NCBI RefSeq assembly: GCF_023115465.1
Contig: NZ_CP096034.1
Location: 3,038,001 to 3,102,000 of the forward strand
DNA from: Gottfriedia acidiceleris
GTDB lineage: Bacteria > Bacillota > Bacilli > Bacillales > Bacillaceae_G
DNA length: 64,000 bases
Direction: 5' to 3'
Shown: positions 51,284-61,125 of the stretch, in pieces
Numbering within the stretch: position 1 is the first letter of the stretch
Layout of the letters: the number at the start of each line of letters is the position of its first letter
The notes under the pieces: model-generated
Database searches by the model: none
Seen by the model: the letters and a program-made list of their open reading frames with translations, nothing else
What the model was told of the DNA's origin: nothing
Translations under genes and position numbers: made by a program

Positions 51284-51398
51284 TACCTCAAAGTCATTTA
51301 AGCATCAAAAGCTACCTCTTGCCCAAACGACTTACATCTATTCATAAATAAGGGCTACCACATTATATCGGGCTTTCCCGTAAATCTCTGTAATGTTG

Positions 51399-51432
51399 AA
51401 AACGGCCCTTAGCTATAGCCAAGGACCGTTTT
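51399..51432 (-). terminator. Terminator after rpsP-khpA
   Basis: On the minus strand AAAACGGTCCTTGGCT and AGCTAAGGGCCGTTTT form a long stem with few mismatches, followed by CAACATT. It lies directly after the khpA stop. A T-rich end within the stem favours termination. Confidence 0.75.
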
Positions 51433-51435
51433 ACA

Positions 51436-51675
51436 TTACTGAATATCTAAGTGAATACGTTTTGCGTTTTCATTACTTGCTGCATATACAACCGTACGAA
51501 TCGCTTTAGCAATTTTACCATGTTTGCCAATCACTCTACCAGCATCTTCAGGGTTTACCTGTAAATGAAAGAATAGATTGTTCTCATCTTCTTTAACTTG
51601 AAGTGAAATATCCTCTGGATGATCTACAAGACTTGAAACAATTGCATTTATGAGTGTATTCATCTTTTTTTCCAT
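51436..51675 (-). CDS. khpA: KH-domain RNA-binding protein KhpA
   Basis: A 79-residue single KH domain protein (YlqC). The GxxG loop is in AGRVIGKHGKIAKAIR (about 47-62), after VNPED. In other Firmicutes it pairs with KhpB to bind many RNAs and affect cell division. Start choice is uncertain: the first ATG (51675) lies 2 bp after the rpsP stop, and the second ATG four codons on fits homologues. Translation is probably coupled to rpsP. Confidence 0.93.
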   Translation of the reverse strand: MEKKMNTLINAIVSSLVDHPEDISLQVKEDENNLFFHLQVNPEDAGRVIGKHGKIAKAIRTVVYAASNENAKRIHLDIQ

Positions 51676-51677
51676 AA

Positions 51678-51950
51678 TTACTTGCCGTTGCGAGCGTTGT
51701 GGAATTTCTCTAAGATACCAGCTTTAGAGAATAAGTTACGAACTGTATCTGATGGTTTAGCACCTGTTCCTAACCATTTTAATGCTGCTTCTTCGTTAAT
51801 TTTGATTTCAGCTGGTTGAGCAACTGGATTGTAAGTTCCAATTTCCTCGATGAAACGTCCATCACGAGGAGAACGAGCGTCTGCTACTACTACACGGTAA
51901 AAAGGAGATTTTTTAGCTCCCATACGTTTTAAACGAATTTTAACTGCCAT
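51678..51950 (-). CDS. rpsP: 30S ribosomal protein S16
   Basis: S16 is an assembly protein of the 30S body. The 90-residue protein has the family start [20 protein letters not shown], then [20 protein letters not shown]. The ATG at 51950 follows AGGTGCTTTAAAA. It follows ffh and precedes khpA, as usual. Confidence 0.98.
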   Translation of the reverse strand: MAVKIRLKRMGAKKSPFYRVVVADARSPRDGRFIEEIGTYNPVAQPAEIKINEEAALKWLGTGAKPSDTVRNLFSKAGILEKFHNARNGK

Positions 51951-52085
51951 TTTTAAAGCACCTCCGAAAATATTTACAACGATTTATATATTATCAAAAA
52001 CCAATACTGTTTGTAAAGTAAAATTTCTTAACAGCATAATTTTTTATTAAATGATGTTTAAATGTTGGAAATTTATACAAATAGG

Positions 52086-53429
52086 TTAGAATAAGCCCGG
52101 AAATTTAAAACCTTTCTTCTTCCCTTTTTGCATACCACCCATCATTTTCATCATTTTTTTCATTTCTTCAAACTGTTTTAATAAACGGTTTATTTCTTGT
52201 ACAGGACGACCAGAACCTCTAGCTATTCGCTTTCTGCGACTTGAGTTAATAATATCTGGTGTAAGCTTTTCCTGCTTTGTCATCGATTGAATAATTGCCT
52301 CTACATGAGCGATTTGTTTATCGTCAATTTGCAGGTCATTCAATCCTTTAATTTTGTTTGCACCTGGCATCATTTTTAAAATATCACCAAGTGGTCCCAT
52401 TTTTTTAACTTGAGAAAGTTGGTCTAAGAAATCATCTAAAGTAAAGGATGCATTTCTTAATTTTTGTTCCATTTCTTTTGCTTTTTCTTGGTCTACGTTT
52501 TCTTGTGCTTTTTCGATTAAAGTAAGCACATCACCCATTCCTAGAATACGTGATGCCATTCGTTCTGGATGGAACGGCTCAATTGCATCTAGTTTTTCAC
52601 CAAGTCCAACAAATTTAATTGGAGTATTTGTAACTGCACGAATTGATAATGCTGCACCACCACGAGTATCGCCATCAAGCTTCGTCAAAACGACTCCAGT
52701 TAAACCTAATTGATCATTAAAGCTTTGTGCCACATTGACTGCGTCTTGCCCTGTCATTGCATCAACAACTAGGAAGATTTCTTCAGGTTTTGAAAGTTCT
52801 TTAATTTGTGCAAGTTCTTCCATTAAACCTTCGTCAATATGTAAACGACCTGCAGTATCAATTAGAACATAGTCATGATGTTCATCCTTAGCGTGTTGAA
52901 TCGCTTGTTTCGCAATTTCAACCGGACTTACTTGATCTCCTAATGTAAATACTGGCAAATCTAATTGTTTACCTAATGTTTGAAGCTGTTTAATCGCGGC
53001 AGGACGGTAAATATCTGCTGCAACTAAAAGCGGCTTACGATTGTACTTTTTTCGAAGTAAATTTGCTAATTTACCAGTCGTTGTTGTTTTACCAGCACCT
53101 TGTAAACCAACCATCATAATAACAGTTGGCGGGCGATTTGAAACAGCAATTTTGCTTTGTTCTCCACCCATTAATGCTGTTAGTTCTTCTTGAACTACCT
53201 TTACAACATGTTGACCAGGCGTTAAGCTTTGTAATACTTCTTGTCCTACAGCTCGTTCTGAAACACGTTTCACAAAATCTTTAACAACTTTAAAGTTAAC
53301 ATCCGCCTCTAGTAAAGCAAGACGAACTTCTCTCATCATTTCCTTGACATCAGATTCAGATACTTTACCTTTGCCACGAACCTTTTGTAATGTCTTTTGA
53401 AGTCGGTCGGCTAATCCTTCAAATGCCAT
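52086..53429 (-). CDS. ffh: Signal recognition particle GTPase Ffh
   Basis: Ffh binds the SRP RNA and signal sequences and docks to FtsY. The N domain (about 1-90) precedes the G domain with GLQGAGKTTTTG at 108-119, DTAGRL and TKLDGDTRGG. The M domain is methionine-rich (for example EMKKMMKMMGGMQ near the end), as needed for signal-peptide binding. Length is 447 residues. It starts 17 bp after ylxM. Confidence 0.98.
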   Translation of the reverse strand: MAFEGLADRLQKTLQKVRGKGKVSESDVKEMMREVRLALLEADVNFKVVKDFVKRVSERAVGQEVLQSLTPGQHVVKVVQEELTALMGGEQSKIAVSNRPPTVIMMVGLQGAGKTTTTGKLANLLRKKYNRKPLLVAADIYRPAAIKQLQTLGKQLDLPVFTLGDQVSPVEIAKQAIQHAKDEHHDYVLIDTAGRLHIDEGLMEELAQIKELSKPEEIFLVVDAMTGQDAVNVAQSFNDQLGLTGVVLTKLDGDTRGGAALSIRAVTNTPIKFVGLGEKLDAIEPFHPERMASRILGMGDVLTLIEKAQENVDQEKAKEMEQKLRNASFTLDDFLDQLSQVKKMGPLGDILKMMPGANKIKGLNDLQIDDKQIAHVEAIIQSMTKQEKLTPDIINSSRRKRIARGSGRPVQEINRLLKQFEEMKKMMKMMGGMQKGKKKGFKFPGLF

Positions 53430-53445
53430 AAAACCGTCCTCCTTA

Positions 53446-53793
53446 TTATTCTAATTTCTCTAACGCATCGATTACTCGAAGAAACTCGTCATCTACAACT
53501 TTACCTTTTTTAGCATAAGTTTTCAAATGATTTAAAAGTTCATTTCGTTGTTGAAATTTTTTTAGAAGTAATAATTTCTCTTCATATTCTTCTAACATAG
53601 CTTCAGTACGTTTTATATTATCATAAACCGCCTGTCTACTAATGTTAAACTCTTCCGCAATCTCACCTAAAGAATAGTCATCCAAGTAATATAATGACAT
53701 ATAGCTTTGTTGTTTAGGAGTTAAAAGAGAATGATAAAAATCATATAGATAATTGATTCTCATCGTCTTATCTAACATTGTATGATCTGCCAT
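53446..53793 (-). CDS. ylxM: YlxM/p13-like DNA-binding protein
   Basis: A small helix-turn-helix protein encoded just before ffh in Firmicutes. The central [20 protein letters not shown] (with [20 protein letters not shown] after it) is a sigma-70 region 4-like helix-turn-helix with a leucine-rich helix behind. I place the start at ATG 53791-53793 (115 residues) because AAAGGAGTGA lies 6 nt upstream. In streptococci the homologue modulates SRP; elsewhere its role is unsettled. A near-consensus promoter sits 40 bp upstream. Confidence 0.93.
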   Translation of the reverse strand: MADHTMLDKTMRINYLYDFYHSLLTPKQQSYMSLYYLDDYSLGEIAEEFNISRQAVYDNIKRTEAMLEEYEEKLLLLKKFQQRNELLNHLKTYAKKGKVVDDEFLRVIDALEKLE

Positions 53794-53835
53794 AACTATC
53801 ACTCCTTTGTTAAGTGAATTGCCTTTACATATGCT

Positions 53836-53864
53836 AGTTTACCTAATACACAAATATCTGTCAA
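53836..53864 (-). promoter_or_regulatory. SigmaA promoter of ylxM-ffh
   Basis: The minus strand has TTGACA, a 17-nt spacer and TAAACT. It lies 20 bp outside the end of the decayed TnpB element. Confidence 0.82.
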
Positions 53865-53883
53865 GTTTTTTACTTGACGATTA

Positions 53884-54320
53884 TTGAACTACTCACCACT
53901 TAACACCTTTACAGGTTGTTTGAAGTGAGAGATTCTTGGGAACTGAGCATATTTGCTAGTGTTATTTCTTTGCCAGCAGCGGTTTCTCGTATTTGCCAAG
54001 CTATCTCCATAGATTCCTAGTTCTATGATTAGTTAGGCCAAAGTAATTGTTCGTACACCTTCAGCTAGAATATTTTTACTGTTTCAATCGTGATGTTGAT
54101 GGCAAATTGGACAGGTCCATCCCCTGATTGCAAGAGATTTCTTGCATTCTTGGTGCCCACAATCAGAACATATTTGACTGGTTGGAAACCATTTACTTAC
54201 TTTCATGATTGTTTTACTATACCATGTGGGTTTGTATTCTAATTTAGATACAAATGCAGACATGATCCATCAGAAATCAATTTGACTAATTTGTGCAACT
54301 TTCGAGTCCTCTTGCGTTCA
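53884..54320 (-). pseudogene. Decayed IS200/IS605-type TnpB (OrfB) 3' remnant with transposon right end
   Basis: Within the 626-bp gap between ftsY and ylxM the minus strand encodes the carboxy-terminus of a TnpB nuclease. LHKLVKLISDGS is followed, after a frameshift, by SAFVSKLEYKPTWYSKTIMK, then VSKWFPTSQICSDCGHQ and WTCPICHQHHD. A TGA then replaces the usual Arg codon, before NSKNILAEG. The zinc ribbon cysteines (CSDC, CPIC) and HHD are clear. The amino-terminal two thirds are missing. Downstream the right end keeps CAAGAATCTCTCACTT and a hairpin (53892-53931, AAGTGGTGAG arm) ending at TTCAA near 53884, the region that would form the omega RNA. It is a dead copy. Confidence 0.85.
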
Positions 54321-54355
54321 TTCCATTATGGTCATACTCATCTTGCTATTGCACA

Positions 54356-54399
54356 ATTTTAAAAAAGTGGATATGTCTTTCAATAAAAAACATATCCAC
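54356..54399 (-). terminator. Terminator after ftsY
   Basis: On the minus strand GTGGATATGT pairs perfectly with ACATATCCAC (13-nt loop), followed by TTTTTTAAAA. It lies 21 bp after the ftsY stop. Confidence 0.92.
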
Positions 54400-54419
54400 G
54401 TCATTTCTTTAATTTTAAA

Positions 54420-55412
54420 TTATGCTTCTTTATTCATTAAATCTCCAAATAGTCCATATACAAATTGTTCTGCTTGGAATGGTTGTAGGTCGTCCATTTG
54501 TTCTCCAAGGCCAACGAATTTAACTGGTACTTTTAGTTCGTTTCGGATTGCTAAAACAATCCCACCTTTAGCAGTTCCATCTAGTTTCGTTAAGACAATA
54601 CCTGTAACATTTGTAGCTTCAGAGAATGTTTTTGCTTGAACCAGACCATTTTGGCCAGTTGTAGCATCAATTACTAGTAATACTTCGTGTGGTGCACCAG
54701 GTACTTCTCTAGCAATGACATTACGAACTTTTTCAAGTTCTTTCATTAAGTTTACTTTATTTTGTAGGCGGCCTGCTGTGTCACAAAGTAAAACATCAAC
54801 TTTACGAGCTTTTGCAGCTTGAACCGCATCATACATTACTGCAGCTGGGTCAGATCCTTCACCTTGTTTAATTGTTTCAACACCTACACGATCTCCCCAA
54901 ACTTCTAATTGCTCAATAGCTCCGGCTCTAAATGTGTCACCAGCAGCAAGTAGTACTTTTTTCCCTTCAGTTTTTAGTTTATGAGCTATTTTACCAATTG
55001 AAGTTGTTTTTCCTACACCGTTTACTCCAACGAATAAAACAACTGTTAAACCATCAGGATTTAAATTTATCTCAAATGAATCATCTGTTAAATCATCACC
55101 TTTATACAATTCAACTAATTTTTCAGATATTACCTCTTGTACACCTTTTGGATCTTGAATATTTTTTCGTTTCACTTCAAATTTCAAGTCCTCTACTAAT
55201 TCCATTACTGTGTTTACACCAACATCAGCCATTATTAGGATTTCCTCAAGTTCTTCAAAAAAATCTTCATCTACTTTACGGTATCTAGCAAATAAATCGT
55301 TTAACCCCTCTGTCAGGTTATTTCTAGATTTCTCTAAACCAGATTTAAATTTTTGAGTCACTGACTCCGTTTGTTTTGAGATTGTTTCTTTTAATTTCTT
55401 AAAAAAGCTCAT
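54420..55412 (-). CDS. ftsY: SRP receptor FtsY
   Basis: FtsY is the membrane-associated GTPase receptor for the SRP. The 330-residue protein has a short charged start, an N domain (about 20-110), GVNGVGKT at 129-136, [20 protein letters not shown] and [10 protein letters not shown]. It lacks the long acidic domain of E. coli, as in other Firmicutes. It starts 14 bp after smc, so they are co-transcribed. Confidence 0.98.
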   Translation of the reverse strand: MSFFKKLKETISKQTESVTQKFKSGLEKSRNNLTEGLNDLFARYRKVDEDFFEELEEILIMADVGVNTVMELVEDLKFEVKRKNIQDPKGVQEVISEKLVELYKGDDLTDDSFEINLNPDGLTVVLFVGVNGVGKTTSIGKIAHKLKTEGKKVLLAAGDTFRAGAIEQLEVWGDRVGVETIKQGEGSDPAAVMYDAVQAAKARKVDVLLCDTAGRLQNKVNLMKELEKVRNVIAREVPGAPHEVLLVIDATTGQNGLVQAKTFSEATNVTGIVLTKLDGTAKGGIVLAIRNELKVPVKFVGLGEQMDDLQPFQAEQFVYGLFGDLMNKEA

Positions 55413-55426
55413 CGTTTCAATCCTTT

Positions 55427-58400
55427 CTAATTACCATTTGATAATAATACTTCGCCTTCATCCAAACGAACTGATACTAGCGTAGAAACTCCATATTCTT
55501 GCATTGTAACACCGTATAATACATCACATTCTTCCATTGTACCTTTACGGTGGGTAATAACAATAAATTGAGTTTGTTCACTAAAATATTTTAAGAATTT
55601 TGCAAATCGAGCTACATTCGCCTCATCTAGTGCAGCTTCAACCTCATCAAGTACACAGAAAGGTACTGGACGTACTTGTAAAATTGCAAAAAGTAGAGCG
55701 ATTGCCGTAAGTGCTCGTTCGCCTCCTGATAATAAACCTAAATTTTGAAGCTTTTTACCTGGTGGCTGAGCAACAATATCAACACCTGTTAACAATAAAT
55801 TTTCTGCATCCGTTAGAACTAAATCAGCTCTGCCTCCACCAAACAACTGAGTAAAGACAACTTGGAATTTTTCACGAATTGCATTAAAACTTGTTTCGAA
55901 ACGCTTTGTCATTTCTTCATCCATCTCACTAATTACATTGTAAAGTGTGATTTTTGCTTCATTTAAATCAGTTCTTTGTTCTTGAAGAAAATCATGTCGT
56001 TCAGATACACGTTCATACTCATCAATTGCACCAATATTAACAGTTCCTAATTCCTCTATTGAACGCTTTAATAGTTTAACTCGTTTCCTTGCATCATCAA
56101 CTGTCATTTCTAGTGTATATTTCATTTTTGCCGCTTCGTAAGTAGTCATATACTTTACATTTAGTTGTTCAAGACGATTTTCAAGCTCTACATCAAGTCG
56201 ATTACTATTTACTTCTTGCTGTTTTAGTAAATCAGAAAGTGACTTATATTGACGTTGCTTTTCACGTAATGATTGAACATAATCTTCTAGCTCTGTTTGA
56301 TAAGCAATTCGTTGCTCTCGACGTTTCGAAATAATTTCTGTCGTTTTTGAAAATTCAATACGCGTATCCGAAATTATTTTCTCGAGCTCTTCCTTACCAT
56401 TTTCATTTGTCATAAGTTCACTAGATAAGAAAATTATTTTTTCTTTCGTTTGTTCAAGAATTTGCTTTTGCTTAATAGAATTATCTTCAAACTGACGAAT
56501 TTTTTCGTTACTATAATTTAACTTTTGCTCTTCTTGTGCTAGATAAATTTTAAGACTAGTTAACTTCGATTGTAATTCATCTTTAATTTCCTTTTGATTT
56601 AGTTTTCGTTCAGTTAATTCATTGATCTTCTGTTCACTTGCGATAATCTCATTTTTCACATTAGCATCTAAGGATGATAATTCCTCTAGACGGTCTTTAA
56701 CCTTTAATAAATCACTTGCTGAACTTCCCATTTCTAAATCATAGATTGCTAAAGCATCGTTTATATTTTTTTCTTCAAATTCGATACTTTTTAGTTGCTC
56801 CATAATTGAAACAATTATTTGTTTAACGTTTTGAATTTCATCATTTAATGTTTGAGCTTTAGAAGAACTGTCTAGGATTGTCGCTTTAAGGATTTGAACC
56901 TCACTCTCAAGCGAGTTCGTCTTTTCTTGCATATCCTTTAGTTTTACAGTGATTTCTTCTAACTCTCGCTGTCTTCCTATAAGTGAAGAATTCGTAGTTC
57001 GAACGGCCCCACCAGTCATCGCTCCACCAGGATTAACAACATCACCTTCAAGCGTGACAAAGCGATAGCGATGTCCAACGAGTTTAGCCAGTTCATTAGC
57101 ACCTTTTAAATCTTGTGCGATTAAAACAGTTCCAAGTAAGTTTTGGATCACTTGCTCATACTCACCTGAATTACTAACAAGTGATGATGCAACTCCAATA
57201 AAGGAAGGATTTCTTTTTAATCCTTCAATAACATTAGCTGGTACAAAACGAGCTTTAACAATATTCATTGGTAAAAATGTCGCTCGGCCTAAACGTTGTT
57301 GCTTTAAAAATTGAATTGCTCTTCTAGCATGTTCGTCATTTTCAACAACAATTTGTTGTGTAGCTGCACCTAGTGCAATTTCAATCGCAATTTCGTATTG
57401 TTTGTTTGTTGTAATTAGTTCAGCGATTGCTCCTTTAATACCTTCTAATCTTGTGCCTCTTGCTTTCAATATTTCTTTAACACCTTGATTAAAACCAGCA
57501 AAATCTTCTTGAAGTTCTTCAAGGGTTTCTTTTCTTGATTTTGTTTGTTGAATAAACTGATAAGCTTTATTTAGTAATTCTTCTTTTTCCTTTAAAACGA
57601 TTGCAGTTTCATCATGCTGCTTATTTAAGGTTTCAAATTTTTCATTTAACTCTTTAAATGTTAAATCAGTTTGTTCTTTCTCATTAAGCAATTCGGTTTT
57701 TCTATTCTGTAATTGTTCTCTTTGACGAATGTATTTTTCATTTTCTAAATCTAATCGACTCGATTTTACTGAGTATTGTTGACTTTGCTTTTCAAGCATC
57801 GTTTTTTCATTTTTAATCGATGCTTGATTATTTAAAAGCTCAATATAGTCAGATTTTATTAATTCAATCTGTTCTTCAATATCACCCTCATAAGATGTAA
57901 TCTCATTTTGGATCTCAACAATATTTGTTTTCGTTTTGTTTACATTTTGACGAGAAAGTTTTTCTTGTTCTTTTTCTGCTTCGATTAATTTAATCGTCTC
58001 GTTTATTTGTACAGTAACTTCATCAACTTGTTTTCTTAATTGTTCAGATTGAGTTGAAGTATTTCTTTTTCGCTCCTTCATTAACTCTTTCTGACCTTCA
58101 TATTTTTCCAAGTTCTTCGTAACAGTTAATAAAACTTGCTGTAATTGATCGATTGATTCATCTAATGCATTTAATTTCTCCTGTAATTCGTGTTGTTTTG
58201 ATTCTTCAGTCGAAATCTCTGTCGATAACGCAATTTCTAAATCAGAGTTCTGGGCAATTTCTAGTTTAAGCTCTTCCCATTTCTGATGAAGCGATTCAAT
58301 TTCGTATACTAAGAGAGCTGCCTCAACCTTTTCTAGCTCATCTCTATGTTCTATGTATTCCTTTGCAATTGAAGCTTGCATTCTTAATGGTTCAATTTGG

Positions 58401-58999
58401 GAACTTAATTCAAATAAAATATCATCAACTCGATTTAAGTTTTCTTGCGTTTCGAATAATTTTGCTTCAGCCTTTTTCTTTCTGTTTTTATACTTTAATA
58501 CTCCAGCTGCTTCTTCAAAAATTCCTCTTCGTTCTTCTGGCTTACTGCTTAATATTTCTTCAACCTTCCCTTGAGAAATTATAGAGAATGCTTCTCTTCC
58601 AAGTCCAGAATCCATAAATAAATCAACAATATCTTTTAATCGACAAGATTGTTTATTAATATAAAAATCACTATCTCCAGAACGGTAAACACGTCTTGTA
58701 ACACTTACTTCACTATACTCAAGTGGTAATTGTTGATCTTCATTATCTAAAGTCAGTGTAACTTCTGCATAATTTAAAGGTTTTCTTCCATCACTACCAG
58801 CAAAAATGATATCCTCCATCTTCGCTCCTCGTAATGATTTGACTGACTGTTCACCTAGTACCCATCTAATGGCATCTGTAATATTACTTTTACCACTTCC
58901 ATTTGGTCCTACAACTGCTGTAACACCTTTTACAAAATCTATCGTAACTCGCTGAGCGAATGATTTAAATCCAATTATATCTAGTCGTTTGAGGAACAA
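55427..58999 (-). CDS. smc: Chromosome condensation protein SMC
   Basis: SMC is the ATPase of the condensin complex with ScpA and ScpB. Walker A GPNGSGKSN is at 31-39. Coiled coils (about 170-500 and 670-1010) flank a hinge (about 515-660) with the glycine-rich stretch GDVVNPGGAMTGGAVR. The signature LLSGGERALTAIALLFAI and Walker B PFCVLDEVEAALD come near the end. At 1190 residues it matches B. subtilis SMC. A terminator lies just upstream after rnc, so smc-ftsY may have its own promoter. Confidence 0.98.
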   Translation of the reverse strand: MFLKRLDIIGFKSFAQRVTIDFVKGVTAVVGPNGSGKSNITDAIRWVLGEQSVKSLRGAKMEDIIFAGSDGRKPLNYAEVTLTLDNEDQQLPLEYSEVSVTRRVYRSGDSDFYINKQSCRLKDIVDLFMDSGLGREAFSIISQGKVEEILSSKPEERRGIFEEAAGVLKYKNRKKKAEAKLFETQENLNRVDDILFELSSQIEPLRMQASIAKEYIEHRDELEKVEAALLVYEIESLHQKWEELKLEIAQNSDLEIALSTEISTEESKQHELQEKLNALDESIDQLQQVLLTVTKNLEKYEGQKELMKERKRNTSTQSEQLRKQVDEVTVQINETIKLIEAEKEQEKLSRQNVNKTKTNIVEIQNEITSYEGDIEEQIELIKSDYIELLNNQASIKNEKTMLEKQSQQYSVKSSRLDLENEKYIRQREQLQNRKTELLNEKEQTDLTFKELNEKFETLNKQHDETAIVLKEKEELLNKAYQFIQQTKSRKETLEELQEDFAGFNQGVKEILKARGTRLEGIKGAIAELITTNKQYEIAIEIALGAATQQIVVENDEHARRAIQFLKQQRLGRATFLPMNIVKARFVPANVIEGLKRNPSFIGVASSLVSNSGEYEQVIQNLLGTVLIAQDLKGANELAKLVGHRYRFVTLEGDVVNPGGAMTGGAVRTTNSSLIGRQRELEEITVKLKDMQEKTNSLESEVQILKATILDSSSKAQTLNDEIQNVKQIIVSIMEQLKSIEFEEKNINDALAIYDLEMGSSASDLLKVKDRLEELSSLDANVKNEIIASEQKINELTERKLNQKEIKDELQSKLTSLKIYLAQEEQKLNYSNEKIRQFEDNSIKQKQILEQTKEKIIFLSSELMTNENGKEELEKIISDTRIEFSKTTEIISKRREQRIAYQTELEDYVQSLREKQRQYKSLSDLLKQQEVNSNRLDVELENRLEQLNVKYMTTYEAAKMKYTLEMTVDDARKRVKLLKRSIEELGTVNIGAIDEYERVSERHDFLQEQRTDLNEAKITLYNVISEMDEEMTKRFETSFNAIREKFQVVFTQLFGGGRADLVLTDAENLLLTGVDIVAQPPGKKLQNLGLLSGGERALTAIALLFAILQVRPVPFCVLDEVEAALDEANVARFAKFLKYFSEQTQFIVITHRKGTMEECDVLYGVTMQEYGVSTLVSVRLDEGEVLLSNGN

Positions 59000-59033
59000 C
59001 TGAATTCCCCCTTTTTGATTTAATTATATACAC

Positions 59034-59062
59034 AAAAACTCCCCCATAAAAGGGGGAGCAGA
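59034..59062 (-). terminator. Terminator between rnc and smc
   Basis: On the minus strand CTCCCCC pairs with GGGGGAG around TTTTAT, then TTTTTGTGT follows. It ends transcription from the rnc side about 180 bp beyond the rnc stop. Confidence 0.9.
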
Positions 59063-59190
59063 CTGCCCGCCAAACGCTCGCTTTCTTCGTTGCTTCACCT
59101 GTCTAACGATGCTCTTTACCGCCTATGGTAACTTAAGCTCCTCAACAGGCTTCAACCCTTGGGAATCAAGCGCTTGCAATCAGTCTAAAA
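59040..59190 (-). ncRNA. Candidate small structured RNA between rnc and smc
   Basis: The 244-bp spacer has no coding frame but is GC-richer than other spacers and ends in a strong terminator about 180 bp beyond rnc. A possible promoter (TTGTCA, 16 nt, TAAATT) lies near 59194-59222. Local pairings include TTACC/GGTAA and CCTGT/ACAGG. An independent RNA of about 150 nt is possible, but a long 3' UTR of rnc is equally so. I do not recognise a family. Confidence 0.35.
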
Positions 59191-59243
59191 TTTAAGTTTG
59201 ATCGTTTAGTTGACAAGTTTTCTACTAGATTTTTTAGTTAAAT

Positions 59244-59987
59244 CTATTTACTTGACTCTTTTAATTTTATTAATGCTTCTTTAGCTGCTTGTTGCTCTGC
59301 TTCTTTTTTAGACCTACCACTACCGATTCCTAATGTTTCACCATTTAATAATACTTTTGAAACAAATTCTCGGTTATGAGCTGGTCCTTTTTCTTGAAGT
59401 ATTTTATATTCAATTGAACCTGTGGAATCCCTTTGTACAAACTCTTGTAATTGACTTTTAAAATCCATCACATGCGAAAAAGCACCATCGTTTATTTTTG
59501 GGAATATATGAAGAGATAAGAAGTTAATAACTGTTTGTAATCCTTGGTCCAAATATAATGATCCAATGAATGCTTCAAAAACATCCGCAAGTAATGCTGG
59601 ACGTGTTCGACCACCAGTCATTTCTTCTCCGCGACCAAGTAATATATATCGACCAAAATCTAATTCATTCGCAAATTTCACAAGTGATGGTTCACAAACG
59701 ATTGCGGCACGTAATTTTGTTAACTCGCCTTCACTCATAGTAATATATTTTTGAAATAAATATTGTGAAACGGTAAGCTCTAAAACAGCATCCCCTAAAT
59801 ATTCTAATCTCTCATTATCTTCATATGGTTTTTTACGATGCTCATTCACATAGGATGAATGTGTAAACGCTTGAATTAGCAAGCTTTCATTATTAAACAT
59901 AATATTTATTTGTTTTTGAAATTTAACAAAGTTTTCTTTTTCAACATCAGAAAGTTTATATTCTCTTACTCTTCTTGAATGCGGCAT
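59244..59987 (-). CDS. rnc: Ribonuclease III
   Basis: RNase III cuts double-stranded RNA in rRNA and small cytoplasmic RNA processing. The signature [13 protein letters not shown] is in the endonuclease domain, with acidic metal ligands in [13 protein letters not shown]. The double-stranded RNA-binding domain follows (about 170-245). I place the start at ATG 59985-59987 (247 residues) behind GGAGGTAAAT; a four-codon upstream extension from TTG overlaps this ribosome-binding site. It follows acpP and a terminator. Confidence 0.97.
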   Translation of the reverse strand: MPHSRRVREYKLSDVEKENFVKFQKQINIMFNNESLLIQAFTHSSYVNEHRKKPYEDNERLEYLGDAVLELTVSQYLFQKYITMSEGELTKLRAAIVCEPSLVKFANELDFGRYILLGRGEEMTGGRTRPALLADVFEAFIGSLYLDQGLQTVINFLSLHIFPKINDGAFSHVMDFKSQLQEFVQRDSTGSIEYKILQEKGPAHNREFVSKVLLNGETLGIGSGRSKKEAEQQAAKEALIKLKESSK

Positions 59988-60049
59988 ATTTACCTCCAAC
60001 TAAAAGCAGTTTGATATGCTGCTAAACCTACTAGTCAAGAAAATGATGA

Positions 60050-60078
60050 GAAGTCCCGTATAAAATACGGGACTTTTC
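60050..60078 (-). terminator. Terminator after acpP
   Basis: On the minus strand AAGTCCCGTAT pairs with ATACGGGACTT around TTT, with T-rich flanks (TTCTCATCATTTTC). It lies 4-32 bp after the acpP stop. Confidence 0.82.
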
Positions 60079-60081
60079 TCA

Positions 60082-60315
60082 TTACATGTTGCTCTCTATG
60101 TAGTTCACAACATCACCAACTGTGACGATTTTTTCAGCATCTTCGTCAGAAATTTCTAATTCAAACTCATCTTCTAATTGCATTACTAATTCAACTACGT
60201 CTAATGAGTCTGCGTCTAAATCTTCTTTGAAACGGCTTGTAATTTGGATCTCAGATTCTTCTACACCTAAACGGTCAACAATAATCTTTGATACGCGCTC
60301 TAATACATCTTGCAT
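60082..60315 (-). CDS. acpP: Acyl carrier protein
   Basis: ACP carries growing fatty acids on a phosphopantetheine arm. Ser37 in DADSLDVVE is the attachment site. The 77-residue, acidic, helical protein is full length. The ATG at 60315 follows GGGGAGGTGAAT, a very strong ribosome-binding site fitting high expression. It is the last gene of the fapR-plsX-fabD-fabG-acpP operon. Confidence 0.99.
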   Translation of the reverse strand: MQDVLERVSKIIVDRLGVEESEIQITSRFKEDLDADSLDVVELVMQLEDEFELEISDEDAEKIVTVGDVVNYIESNM

Positions 60316-60381
60316 TATTATTCACCTCCCCCCAAAGTTATCTACTTATGCATTATACATAAAAATGTGGCAAACGCCAAA

Positions 60382-61125
60382 TTAATTCATTACAAGTCCA
60401 CCATCAACATTGATTGTTTGTCCAGTAATGTATCTACTTGCATCCATTGCTAAGAATACTACTGCATTAGCAATATCTTCTGGTTGACCAAAAGATTGCA
60501 ATGGAATACTTGATAACATTTGTGTTCTGATTTGCTCATTTAATTCATTTGTCATATCAGTTTCAATAAAACCAGGTGCAATTGCATTAACTGTAATATT
60601 TCTAGAAGCCAATTCTTTTGCTGCTGTTTTTGTTAAACCTAATACGCCAGCTTTTGCTGCTACATAGTTCATTTGGCCTGGATTACCAATTTGTCCAACA
60701 ACTGAACTAATATTAATGATGCGGCCATTACGTTGACGAGTCATAAACTTCGCTGCTGCTTTGATACAATTGAAAACACCTTTTAAGTTTGTATCAATTA
60801 CATCATCCCAATCAGCATCTTTCATACGTAATAAAAGGCCGTCTCTTGTAATACCTGCGTTGTTTACTAGTATATCAATACTTCCAAATTCATCAACAGT
60901 ATTTTTTACTAAAGCAGCAACTTCTTCACCATTTGATACATTTGCTTTATATGCTATAGCTTTAACTCCAAGTGCTGTAATTTCTTCTACAACTTTAAGC
61001 GCAGCCGCTTCATTTCCAGAATAATTAACAACTACATTCGCACCATTTTTTGCTAAAGATAATGCGATTGCTCGTCCGATACCACGAGATCCACCTGTAA
61101 CTAATGCAACTTTTCCATTTAGCAT
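60382..61125 (-). CDS. fabG: 3-oxoacyl-[ACP] reductase
   Basis: FabG reduces 3-ketoacyl-ACP with NADPH. The cofactor loop is TGGSRGIG (10-17), and the catalytic residues are in [10 protein letters not shown] and YVAAKAG (Ser-Tyr-Lys). I place the start at ATG 61123-61125 (247 residues) behind GGGAGG; it overlaps the fabD stop (ATGCTAA). The six-codon upstream extension lies inside fabD and is unlikely. Confidence 0.97.
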   Translation of the reverse strand: MLNGKVALVTGGSRGIGRAIALSLAKNGANVVVNYSGNEAAALKVVEEITALGVKAIAYKANVSNGEEVAALVKNTVDEFGSIDILVNNAGITRDGLLLRMKDADWDDVIDTNLKGVFNCIKAAAKFMTRQRNGRIINISSVVGQIGNPGQMNYVAAKAGVLGLTKTAAKELASRNITVNAIAPGFIETDMTNELNEQIRTQMLSSIPLQSFGQPEDIANAVVFLAMDASRYITGQTINVDGGLVMN

